Shown here: positions 54,976 to 64,000 of the stretch, one piece after another
Numbering within the stretch: position 1 is the stretch's first letter
Layout: each line of letters begins with the position of its first letter
Assembly: GCA_016584495.1 (NCBI GenBank)
Contig: WAID01000007.1
Coordinates: 2,528,001-2,592,000, forward strand
Source: Celoporthe dispersa
Taxonomy: Eukaryota; Ascomycota; Sordariomycetes; Diaporthales; Cryphonectriaceae
Direction of reading: 5' to 3'
Length of the DNA: 64,000 nucleotides
Made by a program: the position numbers and the translations under genes
Notes under the pieces: model-generated
Databases searched by the model: none
Told to the model about the DNA's origin: nothing
What the model saw: the letters and a program-made list of their open reading frames with translations, nothing else

Positions 54976-57577
54976 CTTGTCACTACTCGTCGAACAACCT
55001 TGCCGGGCATTGCCTAAACAAGATCGATCGAGTCTTGGGAACCCGACGATATGCGCGTGACCTTCTTAAAAGATGCTTAATGGTCTTGTGGTTCTTACCT
55101 GACTTGCCTGATCGACGATTCTCTACTACCACGTCAAGGGTCCAAGCTGGATTTTCGCCTCGAGGTGGGAATTCGCAGTTTGGCAGGGTATGAGTGTGGC
55201 GATAGGCACAGACAGTAAACACCGACACTGTGCGTGCGTAGGCTGCACTATAAAGCAACCTTGAGCTCGAGAAAGATCAAAAATTCCCTGATGGCAGATA
55301 GAGGTACAAATGAGGATCAACACTGTATTGCGCATTCGCCCGGGGGGGAGGACAAAAGGCGACGGGGGATCCAACAGGATTTTAGGGCCTCCCCAGAGTT
55401 GCGCTCAGGGCTCATGTCGATTCTGGCTGACATCACATCAACAGCTTCCCCAGATTTCAGGTCGATCATTGACTCGCACGGTTACATGGTGTCGGTCTAG
55501 CCTCTGGATCCGCCCGCGCGGGAATGCTCTAAGTTGTGCAGGTCGCCCAGGGGAAAGGTGAGTTGTCCAGCTGAGCACAGAAGGGTGGTGTGGTGATCTC
55601 TTGTCTCGCAGGTTGGGTGTGCTGGTGTGCTAGGTGCTCACTTAGGCTGGGTGCGTTGGGCCACAGTGGCCGCATGACTGTCATTTTGGACGGGTGGGCG
55701 TGATCCCGAGCATCTCATCATCACTTGGGAACTCAAAACAACGAGCTAGGAGCTTGGCTAGATCCAAGGAGAGAAATACAGCAGGACCATGCCATGCCAG
55801 CCTATACAGGCAGGCCTGAATCGTGATGCCATGCCCGGCCCATCCGAGAAGCTCCCTGAGTCCCTGCCGGGAGGTCCTACTTGCAATCACTGTGCGGGCA
55901 GTTGTGCACTGTAATGATACTGCATTCAGGGTTGAAGAGGATCGGGTATGGGGACCAGAGTTTAGGCCCTTGGGTGCTACTGCATAGTTCTGGAGACCAC
56001 CTGGGGCGGTTGCTGCAGATCAGGTGTGCAGCACGGATCCGACGGATTTCAGGGTCTCTCATTCTAGAAGAGCCGCCTAACAGGGCCTGTGGAGAATTTC
56101 CGATGCAGGTAGGCGGACATTTTCCGGCATCGTGATAGAGAGAGAGAGAGTGTGTGTGTGTGTGTGAGATCTTAAGAAAGAAAAAAAGGAAAAAAAAGGA
56201 AATGAGAAAGAAAAAAAAGAGAAAAAAAGAGATGGTGCAAAAGGAGATGAGAGTATGGAATAAGCAACGGCCAACTACCGAGAGCGAGCATTGAGAAAAG
56301 GAAATTCAATCATCACAGGCAGGGCCCTCTTAGCCTCCCCAGGTTAGGTTACATGCCAACCTGGGCCCGAGGGGGACAGACCACCATACGTTTTTGTGCT
56401 GACAACAACAACAACAGCAGGAGGAAGGCGGGAGGAGGGCCTTGGGTGGGCTGAGCTAAGAAAAGACTGAAGGATCCCCTGGCCACTGCCGCCTTGCGAG
56501 CGACAGAATCAGCCATTCAGAACCCTCTTTTGCTGGATGGGGAGGATCCACCCGTCATCTTGTGAGCAGAGCCATTGACGTCTAAGAAGTGCTGAAGGAT
56601 GATGAGTTGTTACTATGTACCCTGCATTCTTTGGTTGTTATTTTTTTTTTTTTTTTTTGCGCTTTGCTACCCATGGTGCCCAAGGGGGAGGGGGGCATCT
56701 CCGGTTTGCTGCCCATTGGGCCTGTCATCCACTAACCAGCGTCACCGTCAGCAGCACAACCCAGGTGATCAAGGCTGGTAGTAGCTTGGCATGGCCTGGG
56801 CAAGGCATGATCAGGCAGGCATGGTCAGGGTACAGACGCGGCATAGCCTAGCCCTGATTTGTTTTTCTTTCTTTCTCTCCCCATCTATGTGCCGTATGGG
56901 CTACTGACCGTTCCGTAGTACTAACAACTACAGTGGCTGCGATTCGAACAGCACGCTGAAACGCCGGGATCGAGCGCGGGTATCGAGGCGGTAAACCGTT
57001 GACGGTGGGGATTGACCTCCCCTCTACTCTAGACTCATCTTCTCAGGCGCTTGAGAAGCCACTACCTTTCTCCACACAAGCACGCCAAGAAGAACAACAG
57101 CCCCCTCACTTCCCGCCGTACCATCCCCCAGGGACCCATCGAACCTAGACCGCCCAGTTGGCGAATTCTCAACGCTGTGGATATCGGGCTGGGAACCAAA
57201 AGAAGAGCGGGGGGCAAAAAGACGGAGAGGAGACGAAGTGGAAGGGAGAGAGTGAGAGAAAAAAAAGGAAGGGTGCACCCCTGATGCGGGCAGGGCGGGA
57301 GCTGCAGGTCGCATGCAGTGCCAGCTGTGAGGCCCTGCGCCAGTCATCACGTCCAGTGACCCTGCCGAACAGGATCCATCAGCACGTCTAGGGGGTCCAA
57401 GGCGAGAGGAAGAGAGGAGAGAGCCCACACTGGACCAAGCTCTGTGCCAGGGGGTTTGGTGGCCCATGATCCACAAGCCTGCACTGTTCAGTCTGACGAA
57501 GAGGCCTGGCCATGACGACCCCCAATCTCCTTCACTAAATAAAGTCATTACACCTAGCACACTATCTCGTGTGTACA
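54226..57577. other. Long spacer upstream of GH15 (-) and transporter (+)
   Basis: About 3.35 kb between divergent genes. It contains a (TG)n at 54939-54974, a short (GA)/(TG) composite at 56138-56165, A-rich runs at 56175-56232, and a T18 tract at 56641-56658. Open frames are short and without domains. Both promoters must be here, but I see no diagnostic site. Confidence 0.5.
54939..54974. repeat. (TG)n microsatellite
   Basis: Eighteen uninterrupted TG units about 0.7 kb upstream of the GH15 start codon. Confidence 0.9.
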
Positions 57578-59721
57578 ATGCCGTCCTCGTCTCCTCCCCC
57601 GTCTCCGCCTCAGTCTGTCTCCCTGCCGCCCCTCTCCTCGACGACAAAGAACAACAACAACAACACCACCCCTCGTCCCGAGTCCGTCGCCGCCTTCCCG
57701 CGGCTCTCGATTAACCTTGGCCAGCACACGACCTCGTCAGCCGAGTCCTCCGCCCCAGGGTCGCCCGCGAAGTCGTCCTTTGCACCAGTGCACGCGACCA
57801 ACAACAACATACTCATCGGAGCAGGGGTCCAACACGGCCCGTCGTCGTCGAACCTAACCTCCGATCGTACCACCATAGCGACCGCTCGTGCAAGGAGGGC
57901 CACCGTCTCTGATGCCGTTGCCGCATCCAGCACCAGCTCCTTTGCAGACAACATCGAGATGGACCCCATCAACCCGGCCGGCCACCGCCGCCGCCGCAGC
58001 AGTCTGATGTCGCCCTCGAGCAGCTCAACACCGCAGCCGGGGAGAAACGGGCATGTCAGGGGCCCCTCTGTCAGCGGGCAGTTTGTCATGGACGAGCCAA
58101 AAATATCAGAAGAGAGCGAGTCTACAATCAAGGGAAAAGATGGTTATATCAGACCGGGCCCAAACGCGGACTTCTCGGACGAGGACCTGCACGACGACGA
58201 GGGAGACCGGCCTGACGGCCAAAAGACAGAAAAAAGGAAACAGAGGAAGAGGAGGCGAAATACGTTGCTCGACCAGCGGATAGCACGCGACAAGATCACA
58301 GAGGAAGAGCGCAAGGAAGCAGACCAGACCGTGATCAGGAAACTGGCCATAAATGGGACCCTGATCGGCCTCTGGTATCTCTTCTCACTAAGCATTTCAC
58401 TTGTAAGTCAGCATATTGACGGAGAATGATTGTGAGCTGGTGCTAACAACAAGGCAACAACAGTACAACAAGTGGATGTTCGACAGCAACCGGTTGAACT
58501 TCCCTTTCCCATTATTCACGACCTCTGTACACATGCTTGTGCAGTTCTTTCTTTCCTGTGTTGTCCTTTACTTTATACCATCTTTAAGGCCCCAGCATGC
58601 TCCGCAGCGGAGGTCAGACCTGGGCCACTCCTCGAGGGACGAAAACGATCCAGACAGGCCCATCATGACCAAGATGTTCTACCTCACGAGGATCGGGCCC
58701 TGTGGTGCAGCCACGGGCCTTGACATTGGCCTGGGGAACACTTCTCTCAAGTTTATTACTCTGACTTTTTTACAGTAAGAGCTCCCAGCCTCGCGTCTAT
58801 CCCACCTACTCCACACAAAGATGCTGACCATCCCCCAAAGCAATGTGCAAATCGTCCTCGTTAGCATTCGTTCTTATTTTCGCATTCCTCTTCCGGCTGG
58901 AGGCACCCACATGGAGACTGGTGGCCATCATCGCAACCATGACTGCCGGAGTTATCATGATGGTCGCTGGCGAGATTGAATTCGACGTCCTTGGCTTCAT
59001 CCTGGTCATCTCGGCCGCCTTCTTCTCGGGCTTCCGCTGGGGTCTCACACAGATTCTTCTCCTACGCAACCCGGCCACCTCCAATCCTTTCTCCAGCATC
59101 TTCTTCCTCGCGCCCGTCATGTTCCTCACCCTCCTCCTGATCGCTGTCCCTGTCGAGGGATTTCCCGCCCTCATCGAATCCCTGAAAGGCCTCATGAACG
59201 AATGGGGCATCGCGGCCCCGCTGCTCCTCCTGTTCCCAGGAACCATCGCCTTCCTCATGACGGCTTCCGAGTTCGCTCTGCTGCAGCGAACCTCCGTCGT
59301 CACCCTCTCGATCGCCGGTATCTTCAAGGAGGTCGTGACGATCTCAACCGCCACCCTGGTCTTCGATGATAAGCTGACGCCGATCAACATCTCGGGACTC
59401 TGCGTCACCATCGGCGCTATCTGCGCGTACAACTGGATCAAGATCACCAGCATGCGACAGGAGGCGCAGAAGACCGTCCATGACCTTCACATTGATCCGG
59501 ACCTGTCGAGCCCCAGCTCGAGCGAGACGGACCCCGAAGACGAAGGCGGTGAGGAGACGGGGCTGCTCGCCGCGCGGCAGAGCGTGGAGGTGCCTATGGA
59601 GCAGGGCGATCTGGTGACGGTGGACGGCGACATTTTCGTCCCACCGCCTCCACAGAATCCGCCATACAACGTGACCCACGCCTCTGGAGAGGAGCGAGAC
59701 AAGGCAGACCGGCAGGACTGA
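57578..59721 (+). CDS. TPT/SLC35-type membrane transporter (YMD8/SLC35C2-like), one frame break
   Basis: Member of the drug/metabolite transporter superfamily, TPT branch, probably in Golgi or ER. Three exons: 57578-58402, 58464-58774, 58841-59721; introns 58403-58463 (phase 0) and 58775-58840 (phase 1 after correction). The first about 260 residues are disordered and Ser/Asn/Arg-rich, with a charged stretch (EKRKQRKRRRNTLLDQRIAR). TM helices begin at LAINGTLIGLWYLFSLSISL; signature pieces are YNKWMFDSNRLNFPFPLFTT, ATGLDIGLGNTSLKFITLTF, CKSSSLAFVLIFAFLFRLE, and FALLQRTSVVTLSIAGIFKE. The last 100 residues are acidic. A T6 run at 58766-58771 should be T5, giving the family motif LTFYTMCKSSS across the junction; then the protein is 671 aa. 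Substrate is not known for this branch; nucleotide sugar or sugar phosphate are the family options. Confidence 0.85.
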
Positions 59722-61244
59722 GGAAGAGCAGAAAGAAGGTCCCTTGTCTCCATTTTTTTTTGGATATCCGGTTCTTACGAGGGGCGGCAGAGACAGTCAG
59801 TCAGTCGCTCGGATGCACGGTCAAAATGATACCCCAACCATTTCAGAGAGAAGAAACATCCAAGGCAGTTAGCTACGGATCTCAAGCGAGTATAATCGCA
59901 TTTACGGGACCATTTATGGAGTCCTCACTTAGAAGATAGAGAAATTGAAGGGTTTTTGGGGGGTGAAAGGTTTTTCTTTTTGAGGAGGAGCCCAAAGCAG
60001 GTTGTGGTCGCAGAGGAGAGCATTGAGCATACTTGAATTCTTAAGAACTGGCATATTGGACCGGATTTAGGGGATCAATTGATCGGTCAAGATAAAATGA
60101 CTATACAAAGAATGTATAACGACAGAGCCACAATAGTTCGAAGGAAGGGCAGGTGCCCTATTGCTCGTTTTACTGTTCTGCGTGCAATACGTGTTGTATA
60201 TGTCCTAAGAGTGCTCTATGTCGTTACCTAAAGCCACAACCACATCTCCAATACAGTTTAAAAAAAAAAGAAAAGAAGAAGAAAAGAAACACGATATACA
60301 TCAACAAGACTCTCTCAAGAAACTGGTCAATGGCCCATTCAAATCAATGGAGCACTCGTCTGTCCAACGAAGAAGGCCGTGACTGTGACTGACTCTGGCT
60401 TGCAGTAGTCTCCTCCCTGGTGGGGAGGGCCAGCGCACACTGACTGATTCATGGACGGTTGTTGGGGCCCGTCAGCCTCGTGTAAGCCAGGCGGGCGGTG
60501 GGCGGGCAAACGAGGCTGAAAGTGCACTTCCCTCCGTCCCCTGTGTATATATATATCTATGTATTCGCAAGGCTTCTGTTGCGTTTTTCGTATGAGTATG
60601 TGTTTTCCCCTCCGTACAGAGGCGATTGCCGAGCTTGCCCTGTTCTCAAGGTGATTCCGGGCACGGCCTGACAGATCGCGGGGCCACACAGGCCAGAAAG
60701 AGGCCTCCCTGGATCGACAACTTGGCGTCTCGGCAGTGTGGAGCCAGGGTGAATGGGCGAGCACGTACAAAGATATCCGCTGGCGATACTACCATCTGTG
60801 CGAATGGGAAAAATAAAAATGAATTTTGAGAGGCACTCTCGCCGGGTTGCTAGACAGTACTAATGGTAGTAGTAATAATAATAATAAAAACACTCATGAG
60901 GAAGAATCCAGCTGGGCATTGAATGAACTCAAGAGCCCATGGCGCCGAGGGTATTTTTCGTACCAGCCATTCATCCACATTCATTACCCACGTTTGAACC
61001 CCGACCCAGTAGAAGAGTAGTTATGTACGTGATGATGAAACCTTGACCGTTGTGTGGAATGAAATGTAATTAACGCCAGGCCAGACCGAACGCCATTCAT
61101 TGGTCTCCCCATTATCCCACCGCCGTGTGTGTACAAGGAATGTCGTCGTTTCAGGTATCATCTTTTCCTGCCCAATCGCAGATCGTAAACCTCATCGTGG
61201 AGATTTCATTCCCTCCCCGTCGTCCCCGAGAGCGCAGGTGGCGC
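59722..61244. other. Convergent spacer
   Basis: About 1.5 kb between 3' ends of the transporter and RCR genes, with A-rich runs (60259-60290) and a (TA)n at 60546-60556. Nothing gene-like on either strand. Confidence 0.5.
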
Positions 61245-61905
61245 TCAGTGCTTGGCGGGGGGCGGGCTGGTGGGAGGCTCGTACACGGTGTCCGCACCGC
61301 GCGGGTAATAGCTGCCAGATGGCTGCTGCAGGGGGGACGTCGTTGGGCTGGTGGCCGTAGTAGCCCTCGTTGCTGTTGTACGTGTTGCCGGTGTACTGGT
61401 TTGGGACGGTGTTGGGTGTGTACTCGGGAGGCGGTGGGTTGGCGTTGTTGTACTTGTTGCTGCCAAACCAGCCGCCGTTGTTGTTGCCATACTGCGGCGC
61501 GGGCTGCTGCTGGCCGCCGTAGCCGCCGTAACCACCGCCGAAGCGACCTCCATTCATCCAGCCGGTGCCGTAGCGAGGCTGCAGGCCCAGTCGGCGGCGG
61601 CGGCGGTTGTTGATGCAGCTCCAGGTGACGAAGAGGGCGATGAAGAAGATGATGACGACGGCGGCGAGGACCCAGCGACCCCAGTAGTAGAAGTTCGAGC
61701 GATTGCAGTTCCCGTAACCGTCATAGTAATAGCCGCTGGGGCAGCTGCTGGACGAGAGGGAAAAGGATATGTTAGCAAACACGTGGATATATGGCGCTTC
61801 ACCTCGGGTTGGTTGGAGTGTGAGAGGAGGAGTGGCGGACGTGGCGGGCAGGACCTACTATCTGCGATTGAGACTACTGGAGGTAGTAGACTGTGGGATG
61901 AACAT
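61245..61905 (-). CDS. RCR family protein (Congo red resistance / chitin deposition), one frame break
   Basis: Single-pass membrane protein related to yeast RCR1/RCR2, which affect chitin deposition and traffic of plasma membrane proteins between ER, endosome and vacuole. Two exons: 61905-61859 and 61747-61245; phase-2 intron joining NRRYSCPSGYYYDGYGN. One TM helix (WVLAAVVIIFFIALFVTWSC) is followed by a basic stop-transfer stretch (INNRRRRRLGLQ) and a Gly/Tyr/Asn/Pro-rich cytosolic tail. The PPPPEYTP segment contains a PPxY motif, as expected for WW-domain ubiquitin ligase (Rsp5-type) binding in this family. The C run (G6 at plus 61331-61336) should be one shorter; then the tail ends YYPRGADTVYEPPTSPPPAK-H, typical for fungal members, and the length is 182 aa. 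In the uncorrected frame a foreign 50-residue end appears. Confidence 0.85.
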
Positions 61906-63120
61906 CTTGGATGATCGGGGTCGTCACTTGAGATATGGCAATTGGTGTTGGTTGTGGACGAGGGTGATGGAGATTGAGTGGACAAGATGGATGGATGGAC
62001 AAATGGATGGGTGGGTGGGTGTAAGTTTGTAGGTGGGAGTAAAAGGTAGGTCTCGAGGATGGCTTGGAGGAGGAGGAGGAGGAAGGGATACGGATGTTTT
62101 TATTGTAGCGTTGTCAGTTGGTGGTAGGATCGTATTGGCGTATGCGTAGTACGCCCAGTGCTGCGATGGTAGTAGTGGGTGGCGGGGTTTGGGCCTTGTT
62201 CTCGGGTGCCGTGACTTTACAGGCAGCAGAGACCCCTGCCTTCTGCTGAGGGGACGGCAATTACTGGGTAAAAAACGGATGACGTTTTAGGTGGCTCGCA
62301 CTTGTCGACTGGTTCTGGGTGGTTCTGGGCCGGATTCAACCGTTTGTGTCACTGCCCCTCAGCTCCCGGGGGGACACTACCACCTTATTCAGCGCAACTT
62401 GTGAGAGGGATGGGACCTTCTCGAGTCACCTCATCCGTTGGGTTTTTGCCTGTCTGATGACTGAACGATGGTGAGTATGTGGCTTGTAGGAACGCGTCAC
62501 TTCTTTTCTTCGGTCGAAACAGCGACAGGATTTGGTACTTACTGACTTGCGCCGGGGAACGGATGGACCCCGGTTGTTCAGCAGCAGGTCATCATCGAGC
62601 GGCCAGATAGTGGAGTTGCTACTGTGGCAGTGTGTGCTGTACCAGCAGCGTTAGCAGCAGGTTAGCAGGTCTTGGGGCGTGGCTGTGCCGGAGACGGTCG
62701 CCTGACCATCACCCAACAACTCTGCTGCTGCTTCCCGCCTCTTCCCGCCTCTTCCCGCCTCTTCCTGCCTCTTCCTGCCTGCCACCTTCCCGCCCGGCCC
62801 TACCCCGTGCATGTGCGTGCTAGAACAAGACCAGGCCTGAACAAATCACATTCTCTTTTTCAAGCATTTCAGATTATCCATCTCCCCGGTTCCTCTATTT
62901 GGAATCTCTCTATCACAAAGCCCTCAGCATAATCAAGTTTTTTTTCTACCCTAAATTACAAATTATGACCTCCTGGAACCTCAATCTCTCTTCCCTCGTC
63001 TTCTCTGTCAAAAAAAGAAAACAGGAGAGAGACAAGAAAAGGGTACCCTCATCCGCCACGCCCTTGCTCACCAGCTTCGAGCCAACACCCCCCCTCCCCT
63101 TTCCTTTCCCAAATTTTCTA
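61906..63120. other. Spacer between RCR and the last gene
   Basis: About 1.2 kb, upstream of the RCR gene and downstream of the unknown gene. It contains a GGAT/GGGT-rich stretch at 61985-62030 and a 10-bp tandem repeat at 62731-62780. No gene supported. Confidence 0.5.
62731..62780. repeat. 10-bp tandem repeat CTTCC[C/T]GCCT
   Basis: Five head-to-tail units: three with CTTCCCGCCT followed by two with CTTCCTGCCT. Noncoding, upstream of the RCR gene. Confidence 0.85.
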
Positions 63121-63854
63121 CTAGGCCTGCCGCCCTGCCTGCCTGACCGTCAGGTGTATCTGTGCAGACTTGATGTGCCGAGGAGACCGAGGAGACCGCG
63201 GAGACGAAGGCCTGAGGAGGCGATGCCTTCTCCACGCCGGTGACTTGGGCGACAGGAAGCGCGCCCCCGACATGGAGATGGGTGGGACCTGGAACGTGTC
63301 GCGCCTCGACGCGATGGTACTGGCCTGGATGCTCTGCGTCCTGATCCGGGCCTGGTCGCGAGAGGTGCGCGTGGCTACCGGCGCGGGCTCGTCCAGCATG
63401 ATGTTCAGCGTTCCCAGGCTCTTCCTGCCCAGGGTCTTCTCCGTCTCGATCAGTAGATCGTCCAGGCCCCGACAGAATGTCTCCAGGCGCCGAGTTATGT
63501 CGCTTCGCTTCGCGTTCGGGTCAATGGTCGCGAATGCGCGCTTAAGCTTCACTAGCCGCGTGGCGTAGTCCTCGAACTGCGCCGGGTCGCAGTCTAGGAT
63601 GAGCTCGATATTGATCTCGACTGGGCGCTTGAGCATGTTGATTCTGGCCAGGAGATCCTCGTCCTAGTAGGCATGCCGGGTCAGTCTCTCGATCTGAGCG
63701 GGTCGTGGGGCTCTCCCATCAGGCCTCTGCGCGACGGAGAGGGTCAGGTACACACCTGCTTGTCTTGCGTGCTGTCGAGGAAATTCCTGACGTTGTTTGC
63801 AAGTTCGACCGTGCCTAGGGCGCTGCCGATGCTAACGGAGCTGGAACCATTCAT
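63121..63854 (-). CDS. Unknown protein, helical N-terminal part
   Basis: Two exons: 63854-63756 and 63663-63121; phase-0 intron 63755-63664 (GTGTGT...CTAG). The 213-aa product starts MNGSSSVSIGSALGTVELAN, continues with NVRNFLDSTQDKQ and DEDLLARINMLKRPVEINIE, and has amphipathic helices to about residue 120 (YATRLVKLKRAFATIDPNAK; LETFCRGLDDLLIETEKTLG). The rest is Arg/Ser/Pro-rich and less protein-like (RSPRSPRH), so the reading frame of the last 40 residues may be wrong. I do not recognise the family; the intron and codon use make the first 150 residues credible. A helical-bundle or coiled-coil subunit is possible but not shown. Confidence 0.5.
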
Positions 63855-64000
63855 GTTGGTAAGTCTTTCTTGGTCTGACAGGTCACTATCTGGTCCGCAA
63901 AGGTGATTTTCGGCACAAGAAAGAAAGAAAAGACGTGGTGTCTTGAGCAACCAGAAGGAGTATCTATTCAGATCGGTGGCCTGGATAAGAGTGCTCCTTA
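63855..64000. other. Right edge, upstream of the last gene
   Basis: 146 bp upstream of the start codon at 63854. A/T-rich pyrimidine stretch on the minus strand; probable 5' leader. Confidence 0.4.

Noticed and set aside
56940..57000. ATTCGAAC word suggesting a tRNA T-loop
   Set aside because: The flanking bases do not form a T stem and no D-arm or acceptor stem is found nearby.

Overview
The window is nuclear DNA from a filamentous ascomycete (Pezizomycotina), most probably a Sordariomycete. The evidence is single-copy housekeeping genes of fungal type (adenylate cyclase, PMR1, COG4, RAD21, GMP synthase, gar2/NSR1-type nucleolin, RTC4, RCR, mL54), short GT-AG introns of mostly 50-150 bp, GC-rich codon use, long intergenic spacers with poly(T), (GA)n and (TG)n tracts, and no operons. 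I cannot name the species. I see no mobile element, CRISPR array or secondary-metabolite cluster.

Layout, left to right. 1-3411 (-): N-terminal part of adenylate cyclase, running off the left edge. 3.4-7.6 kb: spacer. 7.6-9.4 kb (-): RTC4-domain protein. 10.2-11.6 kb (-): dynamitin. 12.2-12.5 kb (+): molybdopterin synthase small subunit. 12.6-13.1 kb (-): small PSI-like membrane protein. 13.5-16.2 kb (-): COG4. 17.8-21.2 kb (-): Golgi Ca/Mn ATPase PMR1. 22.9-24.9 kb (+): RAD21 cohesin. 28.3-29.7 kb (+): conserved fungal protein. 30.7-31.4 kb (-): conserved protein of unknown function. 31.9-34.4 kb (+): GMP synthase, nine exons. 34.9-36.6 kb (+): mitochondrial-type rhomboid. 39.2-40.7 kb (-): tail-anchored serine-rich protein. 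43.3-45.0 kb (-): nucleolin-like. 45.5-45.9 kb (+): complex I PDSW-like subunit. 46.4-47.1 kb (+): mitoribosomal mL54. 47.5-49.3 kb (-) and 49.9-50.7 kb (+): TAF7 and a TAF3-like histone-fold protein, back to back. 51.7-54.2 kb (-): GH15/trehalase-like enzyme, seven exons. 57.6-59.7 kb (+): TPT/SLC35-type transporter. 61.2-61.9 kb (-): RCR-family protein. 63.1-63.9 kb (-): unknown protein.

The genes do not form one pathway. Several share a compartment or process: secretory pathway (COG4, PMR1, the TPT transporter, RCR), mitochondria (rhomboid, complex I subunit, mL54), and TFIID (TAF7 with the TAF3-like protein, sharing one upstream region).

The most striking global feature is that about half of the genes can be read through only after moving the frame by one base, usually at a G, C or T run (Mo-cofactor subunit, COG4 three times, PMR1, GMP synthase, rhomboid three times, tail-anchored protein, TAF7, GH15, transporter, RCR, possibly adenylate cyclase). 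Once shifted, every exon sum is a multiple of three and intron phases agree. The simplest reading is uncorrected consensus indels in the assembly rather than biology, so frame-based models of this region should be treated with care.
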